DNA of 64,000 nt from Bacteroides mediterraneensis (GCF_900128455.1 NZ_LT635783.1:1029280-1093279), one strand, 5' to 3'; counted from the first letter of the stretch, positions 18,591 through 28,346 are shown. A program made the numbers and translations. Notes: generated by a model not told the origin, from the sequence alone.

Positions 18591-19126
18591 GAGAAGAGAA
18601 AAGCCCAGTCTACAACGTGAAAGCTGTACCGGTAGAGAAGGTGTGTGCCAATGATTATAACCCGAACGTAGTGGCACCTCCCGAGATGAAGTTATTGGAA
18701 TTGTCCATTTGGGAGGATGGGTTTACCATGCCTTGCGTGTGTTATTATGACAAGGAAAACGACAAATACATCATTGTGGACGGTTTTCACCGTTATCTGG
18801 TGTTGAAAACGTCCAAGCGTATTTATGAGCGGGAGAAAGGGATGCTGCCGGTGGTGGTAATTGACAAGGACTTGTCCCATCGCATGGGGTCTACCATTCG
18901 CCACAACCGGGCAAGAGGAACTCATGATATTGGACTGATGACCCACATTGTGGCAGAGCTGACACGGGCCGGCATGTCGGATAAATGGATTATGAAGAAC
19001 ATTGGAATGGACCGGGATGAACTGACCCGATTGAAACAGATTTCCGGACTGGCCGCTTTGTTTGCCGACCATGATTTTTCCATCCCCACTCCCCAGTCTA
19101 TATTGCCGGAGAATGAGGAGGATTAA
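18581..19126 (+). CDS. ParB-like nuclease/ATPase-fold protein (IbrB type)
   Basis: A 181-residue protein with a ParB/Srx N-terminal domain: VPVEKVCANDYNPNVV, then IIVDGFHRYLVLK, then GSTIRHNRARGTHD, the last matching the ParB phosphate-binding arginine motif. A short helical region follows. It is the usual partner of DUF3440 proteins and overlaps the preceding gene by 10 bp. It is not near a parA or origin, so a role in chromosome partition is unlikely. It converges with the chromate-transporter genes, whose stop is 3 bp away. Confidence 0.85.
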   Translation: MDIREEKSPVYNVKAVPVEKVCANDYNPNVVAPPEMKLLELSIWEDGFTMPCVCYYDKENDKYIIVDGFHRYLVLKTSKRIYEREKGMLPVVVIDKDLSHRMGSTIRHNRARGTHDIGLMTHIVAELTRAGMSDKWIMKNIGMDRDELTRLKQISGLAALFADHDFSIPTPQSILPENEED

Positions 19127-19129
19127 GTG

Positions 19130-19699
19130 CTAGTATAGGAAATATCCTAGTACACCGCTGCAAACAATCAGTAGAATCGGGTTTATCTTATACCGGTGTG
19201 AAGCGACGAAGGCCGCGAGGAAGAGCAGGATACTTACCACAATCTGGTAGGTATCTGTTCCGAAGTTCTCACCGTTCATCAGTACCAGTGCGGCGGCGGC
19301 CAGCAGTCCGACTACTCCCGGACGAAGGCCTTTGAATACATTTTCCACAGCCGGATGTCGCTGGTATTTCAGAAAGAAACGGCTGATAAAGACCATTAGG
19401 ATAAATGAAGGAAGCACCACGGAAAGGGTGGCTACGGTCGAGCCCAGGATACCTATGCTGTGTGAATAACCGGCATTGACCATGGCCGTATAGCCCACAT
19501 AAGTGGCCGAATTGATTCCGATAGGACCAGGAGTCATCTGACTGATGGCGATGATATCGGTGAAGTCAGAGGAACTGAGCCAGCCGTAGCGTGTCACTAC
19601 CTCTCCCTGTATCATTGAAATCATGGCGTAGCCGCCTCCAAATCCGAACAAGCCTATCTTGAAAAAGGTATAGAATAGTTTCAGTAATAATAAAGCCAT
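19130..19699 (-). CDS. chrA: Chromate transporter, short-chain half (second of pair)
   Basis: Inner-membrane protein of the CHR family. Short-chain members have six or so helices and work in pairs. Characteristic motifs are FGFGGGYAMI near residue 17, SQMTPGPIGINSATYVGY, and KGLRPGVVGLLAAA. At 189 residues it is a half-length protein. The partner lies 19 bp upstream. Transport of chromate or sulfate is known for the family; the actual anion here is not shown. Confidence 0.9.
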   Translation of the reverse strand: MALLLLKLFYTFFKIGLFGFGGGYAMISMIQGEVVTRYGWLSSSDFTDIIAISQMTPGPIGINSATYVGYTAMVNAGYSHSIGILGSTVATLSVVLPSFILMVFISRFFLKYQRHPAVENVFKGLRPGVVGLLAAAALVLMNGENFGTDTYQIVVSILLFLAAFVASHRYKINPILLIVCSGVLGYFLY

Positions 19700-19718
19700 A
19701 TTGTTTTACTCCTATGTG

Positions 19719-20261
19719 TTAATTATATTTCTTTTGGTAACGTCCATAAAGATATCCTCCCACTCCGCTGAGAATAATGACGTAGATGGGGGAGAAGCCG
19801 ATAAGCCATATCAGCAGTGCGGAAACCACCGGAATCCAGATGTTGTATCGGTTGATACGGGCCGATTTGGCCATCTTGAAAGTGGGAGCGGCAATCAGGG
19901 CTACCACTGCCGGACGGATTCCTTTGAATACACGTTCCACGGCTTCCACATGTTGGAATTGCCGGAAGAAGAGGGCGATGGCCAGGATGATGAGAAAGGA
20001 AGGCAGAATGGTGCCCAATGCCATCCAGAAAGCTCCCCAGAATCCTTTTAGTTTGTAGCCGATGAAGATGGCTATATTGACGGCAAAGATACCCGGTACC
20101 GTTTGTGCCAGAGCCATTAAGTCTAGAAAGTCTTCTTTGCTGATCCATTTCCGTTTGTCCACCAAGTCGGCTTCAATCAATGGGACCATGGCATACCCTC
20201 CACCGATGGTGAAGACGCCGATACGGAAGAAGATGAGAAATGATCTTACATAAAAATTCAT
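19719..20261 (-). CDS. chrA: Chromate transporter, short-chain half (first of pair)
   Basis: The companion half of the pair, 180 residues. It shows the same motifs in slightly altered form: FTIGGGYAMVPLIEADLV, AQTVPGIFAVNIAIFIGYKL, and KGIRPAVVALIAAP. The difference between GGGYAMI and GGGYAMV and the divergent pore motifs are typical of functionally distinct halves that form a heterodimer. The HTCS regulator gene ends 14 bp upstream on the same strand, so all three may be cotranscribed. Confidence 0.9.
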   Translation of the reverse strand: MNFYVRSFLIFFRIGVFTIGGGYAMVPLIEADLVDKRKWISKEDFLDLMALAQTVPGIFAVNIAIFIGYKLKGFWGAFWMALGTILPSFLIILAIALFFRQFQHVEAVERVFKGIRPAVVALIAAPTFKMAKSARINRYNIWIPVVSALLIWLIGFSPIYVIILSGVGGYLYGRYQKKYN

Positions 20262-20275
20262 ATTGTCTGTCTTTT

Positions 20276-23200
20276 TTAGTTTTTCTTCATGTATATGCTG
20301 GGAGGTACTCCGTAAAACTTCTTGAAGGTGTCGGTAAAGTATTTAGGGTCGGCAAAGCCCATCTTGTCGGATACTTCCGCTACGGTATAGCGCTGGCTTT
20401 TCAGCATCAGTGCCGCTTCCTGCATCCGGATGTTCCGGATGAATTCTGCCGGAGCGATGCCTGTCAGTGCCTTGATTTTATTGTAAAAGCTGGTACGGCT
20501 CATATTGACGGAAGCGCACAATGTGTCCACATTGAAATTCTTGCCCAGTCCTTCTTTGACCAGCTCGGTTACTTTCTGGATGAACTCATTGTCCAGACTG
20601 GTAGGTAGTTCAATGGGTGTACCGGCTTCTTCCGGTAAGGCTGTGGCGGCCGAGCGGAAGCGGTTGCGAATCATTTTCCGGTTTTCAACCAGCGTGTGGA
20701 TGGTGGCTTTCAGGATATGTACATCAAAGGGTTTCACCAGATACTGGTCGGCCTTGGTTTCCAGTCCTTCCAATATATGCTCCTTGTCTCCCAGTGCGGT
20801 GAGCAGGATGATAGGAATATGGCTGGTTTCCATGTTTCCTTTCAGCCGCTGGCACATTTCCCTTCCGTCCATGACGGGCATCATAATGTCCGAAAGAATC
20901 AGGTCGGGTTGTCTTTTCTGTATGAAGTCGATGGCTTCTTTACCGTTTTCTACCCCCTCTGTCTGATAAGTATCCGACAGACTTTGCTGGATGAAAGAGC
21001 GCAGAGGAGTATTGTCTTCCACCACCAGAATCAACGGCCTGTGTTCATCGTTCTGTGTGGAAGATACCTCAAATTGGGAGATTACGCCACTTCCCGCTGC
21101 TTGGGAAGGCTTGACGGGAAGTACTTGTTTTTCCGTGTCAGGATGTACTTTTTTGTATTGGTAATTTTTGCTCCGAATCGGGAAACTCAGCTGGAAACAG
21201 GTGCCAACATTCTCTGTGCTGTTGAAGGTGATTTTTCCTTCGTGGTTCTCAATCAGCCGATAAGTCAGCAGCATACCAATGCCACAACCGGTATTGGTCT
21301 GGTTGGTGGCATTATGTCCTCGGAACAGGTACTTGAACAGTTTTTTCTGCTCTTCTTTGTTCATGCCGATGCCGGTGTCCGAGATGGTCAGCATCCACGT
21401 GTTTTTGTTGGCATCCGCCTTCATGGACACCTTACCTCCCTGTGGGGTATATTTCAGGGCATTCGACAACAGGTTGCGCAGGATGGAGTCCATCTTGCTG
21501 ACGTCAATCCAAACCTGTAGCGTAGGGAATGTGCTTTCGTAGGATAGCTGGATGTCTTTTTGTTGGGCAAAACTTTCAAACTGGTGTAAGTACGTGCTCA
21601 AGTAGTGGTTCAGTTCATGCTCCGTGACAATGGTCTGTGAGGAATACAACTCTTCCTTTTGGAAATTAATCAGGTTGTTGGCCAGTTCTGCCAGGTTCTC
21701 CGTACTTTCCATGGCTAGTCTGATATTTTTCTGTCCGTTTTCGCTTAGTTTCTCTTTCTCCATGATTTCACCCAAAGGGGCCTTGATCATGGTCAGCGGT
21801 GTACGTATATCATGGGCGGCATGGGTAAAGAAGTTGATTTTCTCTTCCGATGTCTTTCGTTCCCGTTTGATAATCTGGTAGCGCAGAAAAGCATAAGCGG
21901 CTCCGATAATCAGCAGGGCATAGAACAGGAAAGCCCAGAACGTCAGCCAAAACGGGCGTTCTACCAGAATTTCAATCTCTCTTTCTTCCAGTACCTGCTG
22001 GTTGTCGAGCAGGATGGAACGCACCTTCAGGGTATAGTTTCCCGGCGAGAGGTTGGTATAGCGTATGGTACCATTGCTGGTTGGAGGAGTCCATTGGTCA
22101 TAGAACCCTTCCAGTTTCCAGCTGTAGAGGATACTCGACGGATTGTCGAAGTTAATGGAAGACACCTCCATGGAGAACGTGTTCTGATTGTATTTCAGCT
22201 GGATAAAATTGGTTTCATCCAATATTTTTGTCAGGGGTGAGTGGGGGTCCATCGGATGCACCGGATGGTACATGATTTGCAGGTTGGAGAACACCATGTG
22301 ACTGGAGAAACTCGAGGGTAGTTCCAGACTGTCGGACAAGATAATCACGCCTTCGTTGCTGCCGAAGATAAGATGCCCGTCGCGTGTATGCAATCCGGCT
22401 GTCGAATTGAAATTGGCAGCCTGTAGCCCTTGCTCCCGGGTCCAGTTGGTAAACGTATGGTCTTTCCGGTTATAGAAGGACAGTCCATTCTCTGTGCCAA
22501 GGAACAGATTCCCATCTCTGTCGGGTACAATACTGTAGATGTTGTTGGTCTGCAGCCCACTGTTATTAGCCCGGCAGTGGGTGATTTCCTGTGTCCGGTT
22601 GTCAATGATGAACAGACCGTTTCCGTATGTGGCGATATACGTCTTTCGTAAATCGGACGTATTGTATATGGCATTCACACAGCCAATTTCCTCCTTTCCT
22701 TTATACGGAGAGAGTTGTTTTTTCTCTTTGTCGAACACATACAAGCCATGAATCGTGCCTACCCATAATGAATTCGAATCCCTTTCCAGCAGGAAGGTGA
22801 TGGGGTAGGAAGAACTGTATTCTTGTTTTTCAAACGTTTGGGTGTTGAATCCTTTCAGGCTGTAAAATCCTCCGCTCCAGATGACCCCCTCCTTGTCTAC
22901 CATGATTCCACGAATGTATTTGTCGGGAGTTTCTCTTATCTGTGATTTACCTTGCTGGTGGAAAGTGACTTTCCCTGTCTTCTTTTCAATGCGGAAGATT
23001 CCCGACATATAACCTCCGGCCAAGATGATTCCCGGCTTGATTTCGCATACCGACAAGAAAATATGATTCTCATAGTTCGGCAGTTTTTCGGTCGTACAAT
23101 AATTTATCCATTTTTTCTCGCGGGGATTGAAGCAGCTGACCCCGTTACAGGTGGCATACCAGATGTCTCCTTCCGAATCTTCCATGATTCCATTGATGCA

Positions 23201-24265
23201 ATCGTTTGGCAGGGTATTCGGATTATTGGGAGCATGCTTGTACCATTGGTATTGAGGATATCTTTCCGAGTAGATGGTAATGCCGATAGGATAAATCACG
23301 TTCCATATCCGGTTGGTACGGTCCATGTATAAATCCTTGATGATGCTTCCGTTCATTTTGTTCAGACTCTCATTGTCCTCTTGCAAGAAATGAGAGAGCT
23401 GTTTGTGGGTGAGGTTGAGTTTATAGACACCGTCTCCATCGGTAGCGATGAACACCTCTTCCGAATTTTTCCGGTTGGGGATAATGGTATTTACGCCGAT
23501 GTCTTTCAGGTGGTCACCCAAGTCCGTCAGTTCACCGGTGGTAGCTGTATAAATAAAAAGTTTGTCGAGCAAGGCATTGATGATAAGTTTCCTTGTCGGT
23601 TTGTGATAGTAAATATAGTCAATGATATGAATGGGGGCTATATTTATTTTCTGGATGTTTTCCAGATTGCCGTTATGCAAGGTGGCAGAATAAAGATGCT
23701 GTTCGTTGGAAATGAAATATTTGTTGCCGTGCGCTTGCGTGATGCAGGTTATTTTTCCCGGAATCTTTTGGCTTATTTTTTCGGCTCCCTTATGGTGACC
23801 ATTATAGATGTATTGACCGCTTTCCGTGCAGAACCAGATGTTCTTTTCCTCGTCCATGTATGTACATGTGACGGGGAGACCCTGTGTTTCAGGGAACTGT
23901 TTGTGCAGGTCGAATACCAGCTGGAAGGAGTCCCGGGCTTCGTCCAGCGTAAAGACCAGTCCGTCTTTACCAATCTCCCACAGTTTCTGTTCTTTGTCTG
24001 TTTTAAGTGTGTTCAGGTTGGGGAAACAGCTGACAGCCACTCCGTTCTTTATGAGTGGATAGTGAGTAAACTGTTTGCCGTTGTAACGGTCTATACCTTT
24101 GTGCGTAAGAATCCATATATAATCGTGTTCTCCTTGCTGAAGCGAGAGAACTCTCCGGCTGCTGAGCCCGTCCTCTATACCTATGTATTGGAAAATTTGC
24201 GCTTTCATCTGCGTGAAGGTGACAGATAGAAGCAGACAGATGATATATAAATATTTATGCATCAT
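20276..24265 (-). CDS. Hybrid two-component system regulator (HTCS): periplasmic propeller sensor, kinase, receiver and AraC output
   Basis: One-protein signalling system spanning the inner membrane. I start at MMHKYLYIICLLL (the long frame begins 48 bp earlier) because a signal peptide follows there. Order: signal peptide; two-component-regulator propeller repeats over about 700 residues (SSRRVLSLQQGEHDYIWILT, IPDRDGNLFLGTENGL); Y_Y_Y domain; one transmembrane helix; histidine kinase with phospho-His in HDIRTP (residue 818 here); HATPase; receiver with SDIMMPVMDG (Asp 1126); and C-terminal AraC helix-turn-helix. Such proteins usually control polysaccharide-utilisation loci, but none is adjacent; chrA genes follow instead. 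Confidence 0.93.
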   Translation of the reverse strand: MMHKYLYIICLLLSVTFTQMKAQIFQYIGIEDGLSSRRVLSLQQGEHDYIWILTHKGIDRYNGKQFTHYPLIKNGVAVSCFPNLNTLKTDKEQKLWEIGKDGLVFTLDEARDSFQLVFDLHKQFPETQGLPVTCTYMDEEKNIWFCTESGQYIYNGHHKGAEKISQKIPGKITCITQAHGNKYFISNEQHLYSATLHNGNLENIQKINIAPIHIIDYIYYHKPTRKLIINALLDKLFIYTATTGELTDLGDHLKDIGVNTIIPNRKNSEEVFIATDGDGVYKLNLTHKQLSHFLQEDNESLNKMNGSIIKDLYMDRTNRIWNVIYPIGITIYSERYPQYQWYKHAPNNPNTLPNDCINGIMEDSEGDIWYATCNGVSCFNPREKKWINYCTTEKLPNYENHIFLSVCEIKPGIILAGGYMSGIFRIEKKTGKVTFHQQGKSQIRETPDKYIRGIMVDKEGVIWSGGFYSLKGFNTQTFEKQEYSSSYPITFLLERDSNSLWVGTIHGLYVFDKEKKQLSPYKGKEEIGCVNAIYNTSDLRKTYIATYGNGLFIIDNRTQEITHCRANNSGLQTNNIYSIVPDRDGNLFLGTENGLSFYNRKDHTFTNWTREQGLQAANFNSTAGLHTRDGHLIFGSNEGVIILSDSLELPSSFSSHMVFSNLQIMYHPVHPMDPHSPLTKILDETNFIQLKYNQNTFSMEVSSINFDNPSSILYSWKLEGFYDQWTPPTSNGTIRYTNLSPGNYTLKVRSILLDNQQVLEEREIEILVERPFWLTFWAFLFYALLIIGAAYAFLRYQIIKRERKTSEEKINFFTHAAHDIRTPLTMIKAPLGEIMEKEKLSENGQKNIRLAMESTENLAELANNLINFQKEELYSSQTIVTEHELNHYLSTYLHQFESFAQQKDIQLSYESTFPTLQVWIDVSKMDSILRNLLSNALKYTPQGGKVSMKADANKNTWMLTISDTGIGMNKEEQKKLFKYLFRGHNATNQTNTGCGIGMLLTYRLIENHEGKITFNSTENVGTCFQLSFPIRSKNYQYKKVHPDTEKQVLPVKPSQAAGSGVISQFEVSSTQNDEHRPLILVVEDNTPLRSFIQQSLSDTYQTEGVENGKEAIDFIQKRQPDLILSDIMMPVMDGREMCQRLKGNMETSHIPIILLTALGDKEHILEGLETKADQYLVKPFDVHILKATIHTLVENRKMIRNRFRSAATALPEEAGTPIELPTSLDNEFIQKVTELVKEGLGKNFNVDTLCASVNMSRTSFYNKIKALTGIAPAEFIRNIRMQEAALMLKSQRYTVAEVSDKMGFADPKYFTDTFKKFYGVPPSIYMKKN

Positions 24266-24341
24266 ATTTTTCTTGAGTGTCCGCAAATTTCGCAAAAAAC
24301 AATTTCTTATCAAAATAATACAGAGGCTTTCATAGGAGAAA

Positions 24342-24375
24342 ATAAAAAAGGCATGGCCGTACGAGCCATGCCTTT
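24342..24375 (-). terminator. pgk terminator
   Basis: Stem AAAGGCATGGC / GCCATGCCTTT followed on the minus strand by a T-rich tract, 27 bp after the pgk stop. Confidence 0.8.
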
Positions 24376-24401
24376 AAATATATTGTTTAGAAAAACAATC
24401 T

Positions 24402-25658
24402 TTATTTGTCACCGCGGATTGCAGCGATACCCGGAAGAACTTTACCTTCGATAGCTTCCAGCAAAGCACCACCACCAGTTGAGATATAAGAAACCTGGTC
24501 GGCCATACCGAACTTGTTGATGCAAGCTACAGAGTCACCACCACCAATCAGTGAGAAGGCACCTTCTTTAGTTGCTTCAGCGATAGCTTCAGCGATTGCT
24601 TTAGAGCCACCTGCGAAGTTGTCGAATTCGAATACACCGGCAGGACCGTTCCACAGGATAGTCTTAGCACCCTTGATTGCCTGTTTGAATTCTTCGCGAG
24701 TCTTAGGACCTGCATCCAGACCCATCCATCCGTCAGGAATGTTCTTGTCGTCGCAAACCTGAGTGTTGGCGTCGTTAGCGAACTTGTCGGCAGCGATGCA
24801 GTCGCAACCCAAAACCAAGTTTACACCTTTTGCTTTAGCTTTTGCGATGATGTCCAAAGCCAAATCCAGTTTGTCATCTTCTACCAATGAGTTACCGATA
24901 TGACCACCCTGAGCTTTAGCGAAAGTGAATGCCATACCACCGCAGAGAATCAGGTTGTCTACCTTATCCATCAGGTTTTCGATGATACCGATTTTAGTAG
25001 ATACTTTAGAACCACCCATGATGGCAGTGAACGGACGTTTGATGTCTTTCAATACGTTGTCAACAGCTTTTACTTCTTTTTCCATCAGGTAACCCAGCAT
25101 CTTGTGGTCTGCATCGAAGTAGTCAGCGATAACAGCTGTAGAAGCGTGTTTACGGTGAGCAGTACCGAATGCATCCATTACGTAGCAGTCAGCGTAAGAA
25201 GCCAAAGTCTTGGCGAATTCTTTCTGACGGGCTTTCATTTCTTTCTTTGCATCTTCGTATGCAGGATCTTCTTTTTCGATACCTACAGGTTTTCCTTCTT
25301 CTTCAGGATAGAAACGCAGGTTTTCCAGCAACAGCACTTCACCCGGTTTCAGCGCAGCAGCAGCGTCTTGAGCTTTTGCGCAGTCCGGAGCAAATTTCAC
25401 CGGAGTACCCAGTGCGGCAGCTACAGCGTCTACAATCTGGCTCAAAGAATATTTAGCGTTTACTTTGCCTTTGGGTTTACCCATGTGTGACATGATAATC
25501 AAAGCGCCACCGTCTGCCAAGATTTTCTTCAAAGTAGGCAGTGCACCACGGATACGAGTATCGTCAGTAATTTTACCTTCTTCGTTCAAAGGTACATTGA
25601 AGTCCACACGAACGATTGCCTTTTTACCGGCAAAGTTGAATTTGTCAATAGTCATCAT
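24402..25658 (-). CDS. pgk: Phosphoglycerate kinase
   Basis: Glycolytic enzyme that makes ATP from 1,3-bisphosphoglycerate and ADP. It begins [22 protein letters not shown], with the substrate-binding arginines; MSHMGKPKG is near residue 60. Further on are [27 protein letters not shown], and the nucleotide-binding [13 protein letters not shown] near the C-terminus. 418 residues is normal. It has its own promoter and terminator and codon use typical of a highly expressed gene. Confidence 0.98.
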   Translation of the reverse strand: MMTIDKFNFAGKKAIVRVDFNVPLNEEGKITDDTRIRGALPTLKKILADGGALIIMSHMGKPKGKVNAKYSLSQIVDAVAAALGTPVKFAPDCAKAQDAAAALKPGEVLLLENLRFYPEEEGKPVGIEKEDPAYEDAKKEMKARQKEFAKTLASYADCYVMDAFGTAHRKHASTAVIADYFDADHKMLGYLMEKEVKAVDNVLKDIKRPFTAIMGGSKVSTKIGIIENLMDKVDNLILCGGMAFTFAKAQGGHIGNSLVEDDKLDLALDIIAKAKAKGVNLVLGCDCIAADKFANDANTQVCDDKNIPDGWMGLDAGPKTREEFKQAIKGAKTILWNGPAGVFEFDNFAGGSKAIAEAIAEATKEGAFSLIGGGDSVACINKFGMADQVSYISTGGGALLEAIEGKVLPGIAAIRGDK

Positions 25659-25724
25659 AATCTCTAATATTTTTTGTTTAAAGTGTTTCTGTTGTTACAG
25701 ACATCCCCTTGAAAGGATGCACCG

Positions 25725-25732
25725 CAAAGGTA
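25725..25732 (-). promoter_or_regulatory. pgk promoter, -7 TACCTTTG
   Basis: Exact TAnnTTTG on the minus strand, 67 bp before the pgk start. Confidence 0.7.
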
Positions 25733-25805
25733 AGAAAAAAAATAAAAAAGAAAGAATAAGGGGTGGATTTTTGCATACTTAAAGGCTGTTTTGTAGGTCG
25801 TTAAA

Positions 25806-25909
25806 AAACGCAAGTACGTCTTGTGAAAAATGTACTTGCGTTTCAAGGCAAACGTAAGTGCGTTTCAGGTAAAACGTCGAAGCGTTTTCGATTAAACGCA
25901 CTTGCGTTT
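25806..25909. repeat. Array of five 16-bp palindromes at exact 22-bp spacing (array A)
   Basis: Cores begin at 25806, 25828, 25850, 25872 and 25894, each close to AAACG-n6-CGTTT: AAACGCAAGTACGTCT, AAATGTACTTGCGTTT, AAACGTAAGTGCGTTT, AAACGTCGAAGCGTTT and AAACGCACTTGCGTTT. Units 1 and 2 are near reverse complements, and so are units 3 and 5. Six-base spacers differ from each other. The array begins 35 bp after the PBP1A stop and lies upstream of the pgk promoter. An equivalent array occurs at 48900-49003. Confidence 0.85.
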
Positions 25910-25943
25910 TGGGCTGAGTTGTAAATTTCTGATTATTAGCATG

Positions 25944-28346
25944 TTATTCACTTGTTGTCAAGACTTCTTCCGTTTCGAACCGCAGGGAGTCACCCAGTGC
26001 CATGTAGATGGAATCGCTGTCGCTGTAATGCGGGAAATAGTCGTTGCAGTCCCATGAGCGGTCCAGTTTTTCCTTAGGTTGCGGGAACTTTGCCACATAA
26101 AGCGGAGCCAGCTTGGGGTCGGCCAGCACTTTTTCCATGAAGTAGCCGAACACCGGAAGTGCCGTGCGGCTGCCCTGTCCCAGTTCTCCCGTGCGGAAAT
26201 GGATGCTGCGGTATTCTCCACCTACCCAGGCACCTCCCACCAGGTTGGGACTGACGCCTACGAACCAGGCATCGGAGTGGTTCGACGAAGTACCGGTCTT
26301 CCCGCCGAATTCCGTCCCTTTGTCAAAGATGCGGAAACGCCAGAGGGCCTGTGAGGTACCTCCCGGACAGGTCAGTCCCCCTCTCAGCATCTGTTGCATG
26401 AGGTAAGCACTGGCGTAGGGGATGGCTTGTGTCTTTTCCGGTTCTTCTTCGTAAATGACGTGTCCGTCTTTGTCTTCCACCCGCGTGATGAGTATCGGGC
26501 AGATGGCTTCTCCATCGTTGACTACCGTACCGTAGGCCGAAACGAGTTCCAGCAAGGACACATCGGAAGCGCCCAGACTCAGGGCCGGAGTTTCTTCCAG
26601 TGGGGTACGGATACCCATGTTGCGGGCGGTGCGGGCTATATTGGAGATGCCGACTTCATGCGCCACATTGGCGGCGATGGTGTTGACAGACTGGGCGAAT
26701 GCCATTTTCAGGGACATGGTGTCGAGGGTGGCACCTCCGTTGGCATTGTGCGGCATCCAGAGTTTTTTCTCTCCGTTTTCTTCCACTTCCCAGGGAATAT
26801 TCTCGTCTACCCGTAAATCGCAGGGAGAAAGTCCCTGGTTCATGGCCTCTGTATAGACAAACAGTTTGAAAGTAGACCCTGGCTGACGTTTGGACAGTAC
26901 CTTGTCGTATTTCCACGACTGGAAGTTGATGTCGCCTACCCAGGCTTTCACTTCTCCGGTATGCGGGGCGATGGCCACGAAACCGCAGTGCATGAAGCGT
27001 TCCATGTAGCGGATGGAGTCCATGGTGCTGAAGGTCGTATCCTTTTGTCCCAGTTGGTAGTCGAACACTTTACAGCGGTGAGGCAGGTTCAGGTAATAGG
27101 CAATGGAGTCGGTCTGACTGCCGTATTTGTGCGACAGATACTGGTAGGCCGGCGTTTTTTCAGCCAAATCTTCGATAAAGTGAGGAATCTCTTCTCCACT
27201 TCGGTCTCGCCAGGGAGCTTGTGTACCCCAGTGTGCATCAAATTTTTTCTGTACTTCCCGCATCTGCCGGTCGACGGCCTCTTCCGCATAGCGTTGCATC
27301 CGGCTGTCGATGGTGGTATAGATTTTCAGTCCGTCTCCATATAAGTCGATGTCATTCTCCTTGCACCAGCTTTTCAGTTCGTTAGCTACAGCTTCGCGGA
27401 AGTAGAGAGCCAGGCCGGTGTTGTAGCTTTCTTGCCGGAATTTCAAGATTGTGGGCAGCTGCCGGATAGAATCGAGCTGGTGTTTGTTCAGGAAATGGTG
27501 TTCGTACAGTTTGCCCAACACCACATTCCGTCGCGAAAGACTGTTTTTCGGATTGATACGGGGGTTGTAGTAGGTAGTGGCTTTCAGCAGCCCAATCAGG
27601 GTCGCTGCCTGCTCCACGGTGATTTTGTCGGGCGTGGTATTAAAATAGGTATGGCAGGCCGTTTTGATACCGAAGGCGTTGCTGCCGAAGTCTACGGTAT
27701 TGAAATACATGGTCAGGATGTCTTCCTTGCTGTACAGCATCTCGATTTTGACGGCAGTGACCCATTCCTTGGCTTTCATAATCAGCAGTTTTACACCGGG
27801 GATATAGCCCAGCAGACCTGTGGAATACTGCGAGCGGACTTTAAACAGGTTTTTCACCAGCTGCTGGGTGATGGTGCTGGCACCTCGCGCTTCCCCGTGG
27901 GCAATATAGTCTTTTGCGGCTGCGAAGACTCCTTCGAAGTCGATGCCGAAATGCTTGTAGAAACGCTCGTCTTCTGTATAGACCAGTGTTTTGACCAGAA
28001 TGGGAGAGATATCCTTGTATTCCACCGGTGTACGGTTCTCTGAATAGAATTTTCCAATCAGCTTCCCGTCGGCACTGTAGATTTCCGACGCAATGTGCTG
28101 TATCGGTTCCTTGATGTTGAACATGCTGGGTGATTTGCCGAACAGCCACAGGAAATTGAGGTCAATCATAATCAGCAGTACAATCAGCGAACAGATACCT
28201 GTCAGGATGGCCATGCCGGTACGTCCATACCACGGCAATTTACGGAAAGTACGTGCATACCATTGGATGGCTTGTTTTCCCGCCTTGAGGATACGGCGGA
28301 CTGTTTTTCCTAAGAATTGAGTAAGGTAAAGGATGTATTTTTTCAT
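25944..28346 (-). CDS. mrcA: Class A penicillin-binding protein (PBP1A type)
   Basis: Bifunctional peptidoglycan synthase anchored in the inner membrane. One transmembrane helix lies near residues 45-70. The glycosyltransferase domain holds EDERFYKHFGIDFEG and GASTITQQLVKNLF. The transpeptidase domain holds the active-site serine in RQPGSTFKLF, the SVN motif in AQSVNTIA, and KTGTS. I chose MKKYILYL as start because its ATG overlaps the nudC stop as ATGA, a sign of coupled translation; a start 18 bp upstream is also possible. 800 residues is typical. Confidence 0.95.
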   Translation of the reverse strand: MKKYILYLTQFLGKTVRRILKAGKQAIQWYARTFRKLPWYGRTGMAILTGICSLIVLLIMIDLNFLWLFGKSPSMFNIKEPIQHIASEIYSADGKLIGKFYSENRTPVEYKDISPILVKTLVYTEDERFYKHFGIDFEGVFAAAKDYIAHGEARGASTITQQLVKNLFKVRSQYSTGLLGYIPGVKLLIMKAKEWVTAVKIEMLYSKEDILTMYFNTVDFGSNAFGIKTACHTYFNTTPDKITVEQAATLIGLLKATTYYNPRINPKNSLSRRNVVLGKLYEHHFLNKHQLDSIRQLPTILKFRQESYNTGLALYFREAVANELKSWCKENDIDLYGDGLKIYTTIDSRMQRYAEEAVDRQMREVQKKFDAHWGTQAPWRDRSGEEIPHFIEDLAEKTPAYQYLSHKYGSQTDSIAYYLNLPHRCKVFDYQLGQKDTTFSTMDSIRYMERFMHCGFVAIAPHTGEVKAWVGDINFQSWKYDKVLSKRQPGSTFKLFVYTEAMNQGLSPCDLRVDENIPWEVEENGEKKLWMPHNANGGATLDTMSLKMAFAQSVNTIAANVAHEVGISNIARTARNMGIRTPLEETPALSLGASDVSLLELVSAYGTVVNDGEAICPILITRVEDKDGHVIYEEEPEKTQAIPYASAYLMQQMLRGGLTCPGGTSQALWRFRIFDKGTEFGGKTGTSSNHSDAWFVGVSPNLVGGAWVGGEYRSIHFRTGELGQGSRTALPVFGYFMEKVLADPKLAPLYVAKFPQPKEKLDRSWDCNDYFPHYSDSDSIYMALGDSLRFETEEVLTTSE

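Noticed and set aside
18581..19126. Chromosome-partition ParB
   Set aside because: Only the N-terminal ParB/Srx fold is present, there is no DNA-binding ParB domain of full length, no parA and no parS-like sites; it overlaps a DUF3440 gene instead.
19127..19160. Terminator between the ParB-like gene and chrA
   Set aside because: TAGGA-AATA-TCCTA is a weak 5-bp stem without a T run.
25806..25909. CRISPR array
   Set aside because: Repeats are 16-bp palindromes with 6-bp spacers and vary between units; no cas genes are present.
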